The notes under the pieces: model-generated
What the model saw: the letters and a program-made list of their open reading frames with translations, nothing else
The model's database searches: none
Told to the model about the DNA's origin: nothing
From: Pseudoips prasinana
Lineage: Eukaryota; Arthropoda; Insecta; Lepidoptera; Nolidae
NCBI GenBank assembly: GCA_951640165.1
Contig: OX621255.1
Location: 29,238,001 to 29,302,000, forward strand
Reading direction: 5' to 3'
Length of the DNA: 64,000 nt
Program-made: the position numbers and the translations under genes
Shown: piece by piece, positions 9,926-20,864 of the stretch
How the letters are laid out: each line of letters opens with the position of its first letter
Position numbering within the stretch: position 1 is the first letter of the stretch

Positions 9926-10799
9926 AATAATAATTAACTCGCATTTACTTCTATGTTTATTTTATTGATATAATGTTATTTAAATGTACTTATTTTGACC
10001 AATACTTACATTCTTTTTCTACATAACTGTTGTTTTAAAAGCATGATACAGCGATAGTCTGAAGCACAGGTAACCTAGATCAGATAAGACGCTAACTTTA
10101 ACTTAGACTAAAAATTAAGCTTAAATTTTAATATTTTTTTCAAGTAATAAAGAAATTTTTTGTATTTTTCTAGTTTATCTCGAGCCACTTTTTATTAACC
10201 TTAAGCTATAATTTATTTGTATAGCTTAATGCCTAAAACTATTAATTAATCTAGAATAACAATGTTAATCTTTGAACAATAAATTATTATTATTATTAAC
10301 ATCGGTTATTATAAAGGAAAGTTAATTCTGTATAAGGACCAATATGAACAACACTTACCTAAACCATCTCTAAAACATTCCCTATCAGCGTACTGGTCTA
10401 CAGTTATTATATGATGTGTTTTTATGGACAGCTTTCCCGGTTACGCCTGTGTTGTGCGTTGAGAGATCGGCCTATCAGTATACTTAAGACTTTTATAAGT
10501 GTAATTAAACGAACAACCGACCAAGCGAAACTGGGCCGCGACAATAATTACAACTTTGTTAGAAATTATAACTTGTAATCTCATCTTGGTTCGTTTACGC
10601 ATGTCCGTTTATTAAGAACCTCCTTATATTTATAACTGACATAGAGATATTGACATTAAAACTTTTAGCTTGTCGCTTTTATCCAGCACTGGACGTACTT
10701 TGGCTCACATTATTATGTTGATGATGAGTCCCACAGTCAATCCAAAAAACTAGTTTGTTAAATATGATAGATATTGTCTAATTAAATTTGCTTGTACAC
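9926..10799. other. No gene recognised; one stray tandem unit
   Basis: Apart from the unit-like words at 10300-10390 (aacatcggttattataaa, ccatctctaaaacattccct) there is only AT-rich DNA, with a short (att)n at 10285. Confidence 0.45.
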
Positions 10800-10900
10800 T
10801 AGTGATGTAACGAATATTCGCATTTGCATTCGCGGATATTCGCATATTTTTGGATATTCGTATTTGCATTCGTGCTTGCGTGCAATGTTTTGCGAATATG

Positions 10901-10948
10901 AAGATACAATTTGAAGATAAAGCTTCCTTTATCTTCAAATTGTATCTT
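10901..10948. repeat. Perfect hairpin, 22-bp arms, loop CTTC
   Basis: Arms 10901-10922 and 10927-10948 (aagatacaatttgaagataa...) are exact reverse complements around CTTC. A second hairpin with the same loop follows 22 bp later. Confidence 0.95.
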
Positions 10949-10970
10949 TATATACAACTTCATATACAAA

Positions 10971-11002
10971 TTGATTTTGTTATCCTTCGATAACAAAATC
11001 AA
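10971..11002. repeat. Perfect hairpin, 14-bp arms, loop CTTC
   Basis: Arms ttgattttgttatc and gataacaaaatcaa flank CTTC, the same four bases as in the neighbouring hairpin. Confidence 0.95.
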
Positions 11003-11238
11003 AATCCATGCATTTCTTATGTTTTTGAAGCATGTCTTTCTTATGTCTTTGGTTTATCATTTGGTATTATTTATTCATTATTTTCTTTAGGCAATGAAGC
11101 TTAATAATTAAATTTTCATTAAAACTTATAAGACAGAAAGTATATATAATCTAATGTAAACCAATTCTTCTATGAATTTTTTACATTCGCATTCGCGTCC
11201 GCGAATGTTTAAAAAATGACATTCGTTACATCACTATT

Positions 11239-11357
11239 ATACACATCAAGCTGTACATTTCCAGTATAAGCTGATCTCGCCTTGCATAGGATTTCCATAC
11301 AATGACAGGTCAGCTTATATTGGATTTGTATAGCTCGATATGTAGCCGTGAGTACGT
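11239..11357. mobile_element. Small palindromic MITE (family M2)
   Basis: The left half (atcaagctgtacatttccag) and right half (ggatttgtatagctcgatat) are inverted copies around ggatttccatacaatgacag. A sister copy at 54289-54408 confirms the unit; both halves carry tataa(g/c)ctga-type words. The left end abuts the hAT MITE. Confidence 0.7.
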
Positions 11358-11520
11358 GTGGCGCAGTGTTCAAGACAGCCGATTCGCCCCTTCGTGTCGC
11401 GGGTTCGTTTCCGTAGCACAAATAGTACTTATTAGTAAATTGTTATGACTTATAAGCCTGAGTGCCTTTTGTAACCGTCAATTATATGTTTATAAAGTAT
11501 CCCGCGACGCAGTTATTAAT
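11358..11520 (+). mobile_element. tRNA-derived SINE (family S3), plus
   Basis: It has an A-box-like tggcgcagtgttcaag and a B box in gcgggttcgtttccgtag, then the S3 body (gtcaattatatgtttataaa, ccccgcgac-like). Copies are at 37803-37998 (minus) and 21930-22075. Confidence 0.65.
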
Positions 11521-11656
11521 TTCCCTAGTGCCAAGAGGAAGAAAGAGAGAAGAAGAAAGAATATATCTTTATAAGACAGAGAGACAAAATACAGTACATA
11601 AATAGAAATTAGCCATTTGGGGTACAACACAGAGAAAATACATACATAATAAGTAA

Positions 11657-11974
11657 TCTATACATATAATAAAATCGTAGGACAATCAAAACTGTACATT
11701 GAATATTTTTTTAAAAGGATACTTGGGGCGTATTTTACAATCGATATCGAAGCCAAAAATATAGTTTATAGAATTTTTGTCTGTTTATCTGTTTGTGTGT
11801 ATGTATGTCCGGGCTTAACTCAAAAGTACTGCATGGATTTACTTAAAATGGCATGATTATTACTTAGAGGTCGGGTCAATATATAGGCTACATATTATCA
11901 CGCTATCACCTACGGGGGAGGAGCTGTGATAATTTATAAAATTTAACGCGGGTAAAACCGCAGGGCACAGCTAG
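11657..11974 (+). mobile_element. Non-autonomous Helitron-like element, 318 bp
   Basis: It starts TCTATACATATAATAAAATC after an A and ends gcagggcacagCTAG before a T, matching Helitron rules (A|TC...CTAG|T). A short stem lies just before the end (gcgggtaaaaccgc). Similar-sized elements are at 15539-15858 and 30403-30723. No Rep/helicase coding is present. Confidence 0.8.
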
Positions 11975-11975
11975 T

Positions 11976-13424
11976 GAATAATATGTATCATCCGAATTTT
12001 ACGTATTCGACTACTAAGCCTTTAAAAGGCCACATTCAGCATTCTGCCACAGATGACTGTAGCGCTGATTTTCAACTGTAGCCAAATTAGTGTTTGATTT
12101 TTTTTTAACTCCACATACAAAATCCGTCAGCTTATATACATTAATGTATGGATACTTAATCTCTTTTTTATGTATTTAGAAAGTTTATGTTCTACGCGCT
12201 ATTTAGTTTCATAAGCAAATAAAGCTTGTTAAGTTTCGTCCTCTATTTATAATGCACCTTGTATGCTCGCTTGCCATACAGTGACGTAACGAGCCATATT
12301 TGGCCTTAATGACGTAATAATGTAAACTTTACCTCCTTTGAATAACGGTACGATCTTTCTAGTAGACGTATTTAAATAAAAAAGAAACCTATTAGTTAAT
12401 TATAGTTACATTTTAAAAGAACGATTGTCCTTTAGACCACACGACAGAAGAAATACTTATTTTTATTTAGTTATTTATTTTTAATAGGTTAACCAACAAT
12501 TATTTACACATTATTAGCCAGAGTTACAAGCTAAATGTTACAGATTTTAATGTAATAATCACTTCTAGGCTATATAAATAATTAACTAAAAATGTTGAAT
12601 ACAATAGTATACTATACAATAAAAGTAGCCAAATACTTTAACTAAGGTTATAACTATATAATTGTACATAAAATATATAATTTTAAAACATTAAACAATA
12701 TAAGGTCGCAAAAAATGTACATTAATTATGATTAGTAATAACAATTTATATAAACGACAGAATTTTATTTATTAAATAAATAATAGAGATAAATTAATGT
12801 CAATAAGCATAACGATTGATTTACAAGAATTAAGACAATATTAAAATAAGATTATTACTTAGATCGAAACGTAACTGACTATGAGAGAAAGAGAGAAAGA
12901 ATGGTGAATGCGTGACGAGTCTATAAAGGACATATAGATAGAAATATAGAGTCCTTGTTCCATACTTTTTCGTTGCCAGTAGATACGTTGCATGAATTTT
13001 TATTTTAAAAAAATTACGTATTTAATTGTTCAATGTTGGGTTATCTGTGGTTTAAATTTCACACCTAGAGTTAAAATTCTACGTCCACGCCATGTCCACT
13101 TATCAGTACAGTTAAACGACACTTAATTTCTCTAAACCAAGTCAAGTGTATTTTTTCTCTCTGCAGTAAGAAATCACCTATATCAACTTAAAAGGCAAAG
13201 CGAGATCTATAACGGTCTACATAGTAAGTCTGCAGGGTGTTAAGGACAGCATAACAAAAGAAACCACCTTTTTTATTGAACGAAACTTCGCAGCAATACT
13301 AAAGTGCGATCGTAAAGCAGGAAATCGAACAGTATAAACACGCCACATATACATTTAATATATGAAAGTAATGATTTAATTAAATGTAAATTGTAGATAG
13401 CAAATATATGTACCTACCTAAAAA
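11976..13424. other. Long stretch without recognised gene or repeat
   Basis: AT-rich. I find no long frame, splice-bounded GC-rich block or clear copy of a family seen elsewhere. Near 12440-12560 the sequence resembles a LINE A/T-rich tail, but I cannot support it. Confidence 0.4.
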
Positions 13425-13500
13425 TAATTAATCATTATCATATCTGACGAAAGATTGACTGCTGGTCAATGGCCTTCCCAAGGTTCTCCACAACTAATAA
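13425..13500 (-). mobile_element. RTE tail fragment
   Basis: catatctgacgaaagattga, then tgctggtcaatggccttccc and ggttctccacaa are a diverged copy of the RTE tail found at 53752 (atatcagccgaaagacgtcc, ctgctggacaaaggcc). Confidence 0.6.
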
Positions 13501-13959
13501 AAAAAAATATGTTTAGTTAAGTATATGTATATACAAACATGTTTAAATTTAATATAATTAAATTAAATAATATTTACTAAACTCTACGTAAATAAAAAAC
13601 TAACCTTTTATTTTTTTACACCAAAATGATAAGTAACACATATTTAAATGCACCTCGGTCGGCACATGTGAATTTATTCGTCATGCTGTCCTTTACATCC
13701 TACATAGCAAAAAGTTAATTGAAGGTAACTTAGGCATTATGCTTAGTAGAACGACTTCTTCATGTTTTTTTAGAAGGAGTAGGTGAATTACCTACTCATA
13801 ATGCCCATAGTAAATAATAATATAAAAAACTAAGTACTTTTTCATGACGTTTACAATTAGCCACCATTCACTGCCTCTCCAGACAATTGAGTCGAGCGGG
13901 GACTAATGCCACCTAGCAAATAATCGTGCACTTCACAGAAATAATACCTATAATAATAA

Positions 13960-14712
13960 TAATAACACATTAATATAGTCAGAACCATTGACAATGTGTA
14001 GTAAAAATATAGCTAAAACTATAAATTTTGATAATTCAACTCAAACACAATCTCATTGACAATAACTTGATACGAGCTAGCTAAAGGGTCGTCCACCTAG
14101 GTAGCTAGAGAAAGCCGCAGGTTAGCTAGGGTATGCTCCTCAGCGGCGAGGATCGCTTTGACCCTTAACACGTCATTGGTGATCCCGTGCAACTGATCAC
14201 ACCCTCTCTTAGAATTCTGTCCCTTTGATTCAGCTGGCCCGAACCCTAAAAGGGTGGCCTCGGGTATTAATTGTTTAATTTAAGCTACAGGTTAAGAGGC
14301 TTCTGCGCTAGCCAAATGCTCATTGCCTTCAATTCTTTAATTTTAATATTGTACAACTAAATTTCAAATAATAGATTAATTTTTTTAGACTAATTATATT
14401 TTTGTAATTTTTATACTGTATTCGACTATGTTTATGTACTCCATTGTGAACTTGACAAGTACAAGTGTATGTTAATACCCAAGTGCTGAATAAATTTCAT
14501 TATTTCATTTCATTATTTCATTTCATAAATATCATTGCGATTTTAAAATAAATATTATAAATGTTTTCATACAAATCAATACAATGTGTACCTAACTATC
14601 TATGTAACTAGAAATAATAATGTATTCAACTATATTACTACAAACATGTTCTTACAATTTACAAGCGCTTTTCTAAAGTCTCCGTGAATAAAAAACATTT
14701 TTAATTTAAAAA
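13960..14712 (+). mobile_element. LINE 3' end (family T), split by family U
   Basis: The left piece (13960-14091: cagaaccattgacaatgtg, acaataacttgatacgagct) and right piece (14527-14712: aaatatcattg, caatgtgtacctaa, cttttctaaagtctccgtga) are contiguous in the unbroken copies at 24650-24970 and 46480-46815. Family U lies between. The family has no coding part here, only a 3' UTR ending in a T/A-rich tail. Confidence 0.8.
14092..14526 (+). mobile_element. LINE 3' end (family U) with (ATTTC)n tail
   Basis: It shares words with 25385-25800, including ctcctcagcggcgaggatcg, gtcattggtgatcccgtgca, ctaaaagggtggcctcgggt and the end gtgctgaataaatttcatta followed by repeated atttc. It inserted inside family T. 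A short minus copy of its tail is at 38425-38495. Confidence 0.8.
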
Positions 14713-14744
14713 AAAGCAAGATTTGTCCTTTGTATATTTAACAT

Positions 14745-14935
14745 GACGCTACAGTTAGCCTAGGAGGCTTTCACTGCTTCACCGGACTATAGAGGCGAGC
14801 AGAGGGCTCGAGCCGTCTAGAAATTAAGTAACCCGCGCCGGAGGGCACCCCCTGTGGGGTTCGAACCTCGACTCTGGGCGATTACTGTCGGGGAGAGGGC
14901 AGAGATCATCATTTTAGGGAGTTTTGTGCAACTTT
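14745..14935 (+). mobile_element. SINE-like fragment with B box
   Basis: The head acagttagcctaggaggctt recurs at 20185 (acagttagcctaggacgctt) and weakly near 13855 and 33375. ggttcgaacctcgactctgg contains a B-box consensus. The A box is unclear. Confidence 0.5.
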
Positions 14936-14944
14936 CGCTTTACG

Positions 14945-15275
14945 TTAATGACATGACGCGGCCCCCCGTCCGCGTTGAGGGGGGCTTTTTATCGGTACGA
15001 TATGCAAAGTAAGGGTCATGGAGGGCGTTGGAGGTCGCGAGTAGTCGCGACGCGATCGCGGTCGTACTCTCGTCCGACGAGTACGAATTATCGGTCTGTG
15101 TGGAGTGTCACGGGAGTCTCTAATGGTTTTAATCTGAGCTAGGTAAGTAGTAATCTCGTCGTCCGGTTCGTCCAAGACGGACCTGGGACGACGGTGCTTA
15201 CGTGAGAAGCCCTTGAATGGGGTGTACTTGACCGCCTTAAGATTTGTCCTGGGTGGGGTTATTTGTTCGCTGTCT
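14945..15275 (-). CDS. GC-rich, arginine-rich reading frame; possible host exon
   Basis: A single minus-strand frame of about 110 codons ends at TAA (14945). It reads TPPRTNLKAVKYTPFKGFSR, later DEPDDEITTYLAQIKTI, then an Arg-rich stretch (RTRRTRVRPRSRRD) and a proline patch. GC content is visibly higher than the surroundings, and CG dinucleotides are frequent. The 5' boundary could be a splice acceptor (ccccacccag just upstream). No start codon is evident in that frame. I do not recognise the protein. It may be the last exon of a minus-strand gene, or a decayed ORF of a mobile element; it lies between SINE fragments. Confidence 0.35.
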
Positions 15276-15284
15276 AATTGTAAT

Positions 15285-15405
15285 TTGTCGACAGTATTTA
15301 TGTATTTACAAATATATAAGTATGTTGATCAGTTGTATGTTATAATCTGCCTACTATGGGATCAGATGGCAGTGTCCCAAGATATTTATTAGTATTGATT
15401 GATAA
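15285..15405 (+). mobile_element. SINE tail fragment (S1-like)
   Basis: tatttacaaatatataagta, then ctatgggatcagatggcagt and gtcccaagatatttattagt are the 3' half of the tRNA SINEs, without the head. Confidence 0.6.
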
Positions 15406-15538
15406 GTGGAGGATTAAATAAATTCATTAATTATAAAATTCACTAAATAAAAAAAATCCTTTATATGTTGAATAGGCGAGTATCGAGGAAGTAATTTTGT
15501 AGGTTTTTTGTTTAATTTCATTATACATGTATTGTGTA

Positions 15539-15858
15539 TCTATACATACAAATAAATAAAATTGGAGTGTCTGTTTGTAATATTGAAATAACCGGTTTTT
15601 ACTACATAAATATGAATATACGGTACATACACCAAAATAACATTTTTCACAATTTTTGTCTGTCTGTCTGTCTGTTTGTTCCGGCTAATCTCTGAAACGG
15701 CTAGACCGATTTTGAGGAGACTTTTATTGGCAGGTAGCTGATGTAATAAGGAGTAATTTAGGCTACTTTTATTTTAGAAAAAGTCTTTTATTTAACAAAA
15801 ATAAAAAAAAAACGAAGTAAACGAAATAACACGCGGACGAAGTCGCGGGCACAGCTAG
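15539..15858 (+). mobile_element. Non-autonomous Helitron-like element, 320 bp
   Basis: It starts TCTATACATACAAATAAATA after A, has a (tgtc)n block and agaccgattttgaggaga, and ends cgcgggcacagCTAG before T. The stem cgcg...cgcg lies just upstream of the end. Confidence 0.8.
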
Positions 15859-16346
15859 TTCATGATAATATTGTAGGTATGATTTCAATCATTACGTAGG
15901 TACTTTTTTATTGATGTAACACTTCTTCAGTCTTGTTTTGGGGACTTAGCTGTTGAATGCGTGACAAGAGCATTACGAAAAGTGTGATCGGGCGAGGCAA
16001 ATGGAAGTTAAGAAGGAGATGTAAGTTAGTGAATATAGAGGGAGAGAAAGTAACGTTACTGTAAAGCAATAGAGAGATGCAAGCACACAGTTTCTTTCCC
16101 TCCTCTCATAGCCAGTTACGATTAAAGTTTTATTTCAGTCGTCTGGTCTAAAGCACCTGCACCGTGTTTTTTTTTTTATATTTTACCATGTTTTCGTTTC
16201 GTGTTGTGTTCGTGTCGTGTTGCATGCTGTGCATAAGGAACGGATTATCCGTTATGCTTGCTAATATTTTAGGATACCGTTATTGCTTCAATGTAACCAA
16301 CCTCCTTATTACGTATCGAAAAGAAGCCAAGTGATGGCGAAATGCG
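15859..16346. other. No gene or repeat recognised
   Basis: Contains a short T run and cgtgtcgtgttg-type simple sequence near 16200. No frame with motifs. Confidence 0.4.
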
Positions 16347-16485
16347 TACAGACGCCAGCAAATCAAGCTACCCCAATCTGTCAAATTTCCCCAATCGAAA
16401 GTGAACCATATGCTTAAGTGATAAAGTTGAAAATCTATAAAAGAAATTTGTAAAATTGGGGTAGCTGGATGTGCTGGCGTCTGTA
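16347..16485. mobile_element. MITE M1, 139 bp
   Basis: Both termini (tacagacgccagcaaatcaa ... gatgtgctggcgtctgta) with TA on each side. Confidence 0.9.
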
Positions 16486-16529
16486 CAATTAATAAGAGTA
16501 TTTATTGCAACACGCATATTTTGTGGCCT

Positions 16530-16682
16530 TGAACAGGAAGGCGCACCATGGACAGGTCCCCTACAAGATGGGCCGATGATCTTGTGGAAGTAGCTTGAAG
16601 CTGGCATTTGTAGAAATCTTTGGGGGAAGCCTTGGTCCAGCAGTGGACGTCGTTCGGCTGATATGACGGTGATGATGATTGT
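16530..16682 (+). mobile_element. RTE-type LINE 3' end, plus
   Basis: It reads a decayed RT C-terminus (ctacaagatgggccgatgat = tRWADD), then ggaagccttggtccagcagt and ggacgtcgttcggctgatat with a short (gat)n tail. Confidence 0.75.
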
Positions 16683-17075
16683 ACAAATTTCGCTAAGTTA
16701 TGTTTAGAGTAAATTGCATATTCGTAGAACAATTATTGCATAAATTTTGCTATTGCTTCGCATTGGCAATATACGTAATAATGGATTTAACAAAGTCAGT
16801 CAGAGCTGCAAATAACAGTTGGGTTCCGCTCCAATTAAAAGTTCAGGATTATTTAAGACTGATAGTTATTTATCTAGGAAAAGGGCGAGAATAAGTTCCG
16901 CACAAGAAATGGGGGAGCTAATTTCCTTGTCCACACTATTTTTCTAATGACCTTGCTATGAAATGTCTCTTCTATATAATAAATGATTGATTCGATATCA
17001 AAGTATCATTTTTTTGTGTCATTCATCTTAATCGTCTCTTTCAATGTGCCTGCCTAAAATCCTAACACTAATCTA

Positions 17076-17121
17076 AATTACAAGTTTTCACTTATATGCA
17101 TATAAGTGAAAACTTGTAATT
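17076..17121. repeat. Perfect 46-bp palindrome, no loop
   Basis: Two 23-bp arms meet at ATG|CAT (aattacaagttttcacttat...). There are no mismatches and no spacer. It does not resemble any other family in the window. Confidence 0.95.
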
Positions 17122-17247
17122 GGCCTTCTGTTACATTCTTTATTGTACACAGAAAATACATTTTTAAATAATTTAATCTAAATCTCTTGTACAGAGGCGA
17201 GCTCAACTCAATATGAGCTTTCTTCTAGCAAACCCTTGTTATAGTGA

Positions 17248-17285
17248 GACTTGTGTGAAAGGGTGTATACCCTTTCACACAAGTC
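17248..17285. repeat. Perfect hairpin, 17-bp arms, loop GTAT
   Basis: gacttgtgtgaaagggt pairs exactly with acccctttcacac-type sequence ending at 17285 (arms 17248-17264 and 17269-17285). It is only 126 bp from the palindrome at 17076. Confidence 0.9.
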
Positions 17286-18539
17286 GACGTAGATATAGTG
17301 ATCAACAAATAATTAATACGAACATTAAAACTAAAACCAAATCAAATCGTTTATTTGCATAACACAGGTTATAGTGGTGGAAACAGTGTAATACATGTGC
17401 ACTGTGTTTTACCACAAGGTGTGCAAATTTATTATTACCAGTATTACATATCGCAATTTAATATATACATATACTTACTTACCAAACTTATAATATGAAT
17501 AAGCATAATAAAACATATAACTAAATAATAATATACTATCTGCCTACCTGCTTTCTAATCAACAAACCAATTTACTATAGCAGAAAGATCAGATCCTTGT
17601 TTTATTTGTAAAAAAGTTATATGACAACTTCGATTGAATTTCTCAAGACAAATCCAATAATACCACAAACAATTGGGATTACAAAAAAAATATCATTCCC
17701 GCTTTGTGTATTTTTCTTTTTTTTATTTAACCATTTTGTCTAATCCATGCTCAACTTCAGATTTCTAGTAATAAGAGTCTCACAGCTAAGTTGCGGACTG
17801 ACAGACGGACAGACATGACGAAAGTGTATCCTTGTTGACTACGATACCCTAAAATCCATATAGCTAACTAAATCACCCTCAAGCATCTTACGTGAAATGA
17901 ATTTCATACTTTTCTTCATGGCCCATGAATTTGACAAAGTAGGCCATAAAATTAAATATTTATCAGTTTAAATGACTACCTGCATATTGGCACTTAGGTT
18001 TATTAACCGCTAAATTGAACTTTAAAACGTAAACAATAGAGTAGAAAGTCATATGAGTATGGTAGTATTTAGGTACTCCGGTAAATCGCGAGGCAACGCT
18101 CTTCGCAACTTTTACTTGACGAAAACTTTCAAGTTATGAACTGAGAAGAAAAACTTAGAAGTAAGTTCTACATAATAGTATTATTCGTAACTTACTTCTT
18201 TCGATCTATTAAAAATATATTAAATACAATTTAAAAAATTTCAATAAATGTTCAATGACTACCATTAAATTAAAAAAATAAAAATGTCTCAATACTCGGA
18301 AGAGTCTGGTTTGTTTGTTGTTCAGAAAATAATTTTGTTATTTTCCTTGTATATCCTTGTGTTTTACATCTTTCGTAGTTATATCAGAATATTGTTTCAA
18401 AATAATTAAATAAAACTCACCATAATAAAATCCAAAGGCAAACACCAAAAAAATCCAATTCGACAAACTTCTATTCAAAACCAAACGTAATTAAATAATT
18501 GAAATTCGAACACCACACATCACAAACAATAAAAAGTTT
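17286..18539. other. No gene recognised
   Basis: AT-rich DNA with short frames only. It precedes the GC-rich island at 18.54 kb and could be upstream regulatory DNA of the candidate gene start there. Confidence 0.4.
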
Positions 18540-18859
18540 AATTTGCGCGCGCAGTAACCATAGACGTTTATTTTTTTTTCGGAGTCGGAAAGCCGCGGTG
18601 CGTGCGGCGGATCGGCCGGCCACTGGTCAACTGGAGATGGCTTCATGCTCATCAGTGTGGATCACACAATAAGTGAAATTCGCTGGTTATTCATTTAATT
18701 ATAAATTACTTCTTAGTGCTAACATATTTGAGTGCATTGTTAAGTGGATAAAAGTTGGGCATTCTTTTAGTGTTGATGTATTTTTAGTATCTAGTTAATT
18801 TTTATAAAGAATAGCACTTTATTTTTTACTATTTAACGAATATTAGTCGTAGATACAAA
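18540..18859 (+). promoter_or_regulatory. Candidate promoter and 5' leader
   Basis: An abrupt GC/CpG-rich block (aaagccgcggtgcgtgcggc, ggatcggccggcc) stands out from AT-rich surroundings. It is followed by catgctcaTCAGTGtgg at 18652-18657, a match to the arthropod initiator TCAGT. About 200 bp of leader then reaches an ATG in strong insect context. No TATA box or clear DPE is visible. Orientation is inferred from the initiator and the ATG. Confidence 0.4.
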
Positions 18860-18970
18860 ATGGAGTTCCGCGCTGTGGTCCAGGTAGTCGCTTGGGCGCT
18901 GATGGATAACTATTTGACCCATATATTGCTGTCTAGGTGTAATCAGTGTCCATTTACTCGATATTTCTAA
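18860..18970 (+). CDS. Candidate first coding exon (signal-peptide-like start)
   Basis: The ATG at 18860 has the context acaaaATGG, with A at -3 and G at +4. The frame reads MEFRAVVQVVAWALMDNYLT and continues to HILLSRCNQ before a stop near 18970. A charged start followed by a hydrophobic stretch resembles a secretion signal. Possible splice donors are GTCCAG|GTAGTC (after codon 8) and TCTAG|GTGTAA (about 18943). Downstream exons are not visible, so the product is unknown. Confidence 0.3.
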   Translation: MEFRAVVQVVAWALMDNYLTHILLSRCNQCPFTRYF

Positions 18971-20029
18971 GTTCGCTACGATTTAGAAGCAAGACAGCAG
19001 ATGATTAAAAAATCTTTTTAAATCGTGTTATCTATAACACCTTTAATATTTCGATGAAATTCTCCATAATAGACCTTTGTCTCTATGGCGGACTTTTCAG
19101 TAAATTAAAAAAAATCCCGAATTCATTTTTATATAGAATCGTTTTTGACTTTATGTTTTTTTTTTTCTTGAGTTTTTGAGAGACTCAAAATCCTTACTGT
19201 AAAACCATATTCAAGTTATAAATATATTTCAACCCACAACGAACTTTTTTTAATACGGACTTTGAAGCAATGCTATTTTACGCTATGGTAAAATAAAATC
19301 GAAGTCCATGGTAAAAATCGATAATGAAAAAGAGTAGGTGTCTATGGGTGCTTGTGTAGACAATCATCATAATAATATCATAATATCGTCGTGTTATTGT
19401 CTGAAGAAGAATATAATTTTGCAAAATATTTTTTACATTTACTTAAACTATTTTGCTTTTTAATGACACATGACATGCTTGCTGCTAATAGTCGCGTCAA
19501 TAAATACTTGTCTTCCAAATTCGAATTCTTTTTTGCTTTTAATTTATTAATGTGACTACAGAAAGTTTTCGGAGCTGTTGAGGAAATATTTATATTAAAT
19601 CTTTTATACCGCCCCTGAGGACTTTCCACGATTGCCTATTTTGTGCATTTATTCACGCGACTCATAATCATGACATGTATACATACAACTCATGACATAA
19701 CTGTGTGAAGAATTTGCATCATGTATGCTTGTGCATAAAGAGTAAGTGCATAATAACTATTTAAAGTCTGTGGGAACTTGTCTCGTAAATGTTTCCAGAT
19801 ATAAATATTTTGTTATATTTTATTTTTACTTATTTAACTGAATATTTATGGACGTAACGAGGAGCCTAGCCTATGAAACTCTACAACGTGCAGCACATCA
19901 ATATGCAAAATACACAATAAATTGACTTGTCAAACAGTTGATGCATATTATATAGGGCGCAATTTTTTATTAATTCATTGTCGGGTTTTCAATAAATTTT
20001 TTTATATGACAGCAAGACAAACGAGTAAT
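18971..20029. other. No gene recognised
   Basis: The longest frame (19378-19629, minus, 83 codons, Lys- and Ser-rich) has no motif that I recognise. An 18-bp inverted pair (ttttacgctatggtaaaa) is near 19272. If 18860 is a first exon, this would be its first intron. Confidence 0.35.
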
Positions 20030-20165
20030 TGGGTCACCACCGCCCATGGACACTCGCAAAACCAGAGGAGCCGCAAGTGAGTTGGCCTTTAAGAAAGGAA
20101 TTGGCTCGCTTCTTGAAGGTACCTCCGCAGTTACTTGATTCCACAGAGTTCTTCAGTTTTATAGG
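20030..20165 (+). mobile_element. Lepidopteran retroelement 3' fragment
   Basis: gggtcaccaccgcccatgga, then cactcgcaaaaccagaggag and gaattggctcgcttcttgaa form a block I recognise as a frequent lepidopteran retroelement 3' segment. Only this piece remains. Confidence 0.5.
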
Positions 20166-20282
20166 TAGAGTGATTGAGATTTACAGTTAGCCTAGGACGC
20201 TTTCTTTGCTTTGCCGAACAAGAAAGGCGAGAGAGAGAGAGAGAAGATTACAACTGTGAGAGCAAGAGTCGATGTCGTTTAC

Positions 20283-20437
20283 ATATAATATAAAAGGGTC
20301 CCATTAGGGAACCCTGGGGTATACCACTAGGAATCAAAACCCAACTTGAGACATAATTAATGACAACGACCGCCTGAGTTCTATTTTCTAGGTAAGAAGA
20401 AAACCATCGGGAAGATCTCCAATTACGCCATTTTGAT
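20283..20437 (-). pseudogene. Reverse transcriptase fragment (non-LTR)
   Basis: The minus strand reads RWFSSYLENRTQAVVV, then SSWVLIPSGIPQGSLMGPFY. This covers the thumb-side helix and the PQGS block of a non-LTR RT. Both ends are truncated. It is a different lineage from the LINE at 55.9 kb, which has VPQGSILGP. Confidence 0.75.
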
Positions 20438-20632
20438 TAGATTATAAAAATAATATAGCTAGCGTTAATAATATTCTTTAACATAGATTAGATATATAAA
20501 TTTAAAAAACACCTGGGAATGTATTTAAATATAATAACAGACAATTTATTCATACTATTCAAATCGTTTAATTAAAAGTATTCCAAATTTTCTCGTATTG
20601 GTAATGTTCCCAGAATACTGGCAGCGGCAGCT

Positions 20633-20672
20633 AATAAGTATTGCCATACCACGCTGTATGGCAATACTTATT
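20633..20672. repeat. Perfect hairpin, 17-bp arms, loop of 6 nt
   Basis: aataagtattgccatac (20633-20649) pairs exactly with gtatggcaatacttatt (20656-20672) around cacgct. Confidence 0.9.
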
Positions 20673-20864
20673 TGTTTAAATATAATCGTGTGCGAAAATA
20701 AATATATTTATTTATTAAGTTATCGACTTTAACAAAGTAAGAGGTTCTGAATTCGATGGTTTGCTTATTTTGAATATCTGTTACGTGATTTCTCCGACCG
20801 ACTTTGATAATATTTTTAAACAGAACCTAGGTTTTTAAGTCATGCTCTTAAATGCCATAGCTCC

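Larger units (their letters stand above)
10800..11236. mobile_element. hAT-type MITE, 437 bp
   Basis: The ends are TAGTGATGTAACGAAT and ATTCGTTACATCACTA, with subterminal repeats of attcgcattcgcg on both sides. Flanks ttgtacac (10792-10799) and ttatacac (11237-11244) match at 7 of 8 positions, as an 8-bp hAT target duplication would. The interior holds two perfect short-loop hairpins (10901-11002). There is no coding capacity. Confidence 0.85.

Noticed and set aside
19378..19629. An 83-codon minus frame as a possible viral or host remnant
   Set aside because: Lys/Ser/Asn-rich, no recognisable motif, no splice signals. Kept as unassigned.
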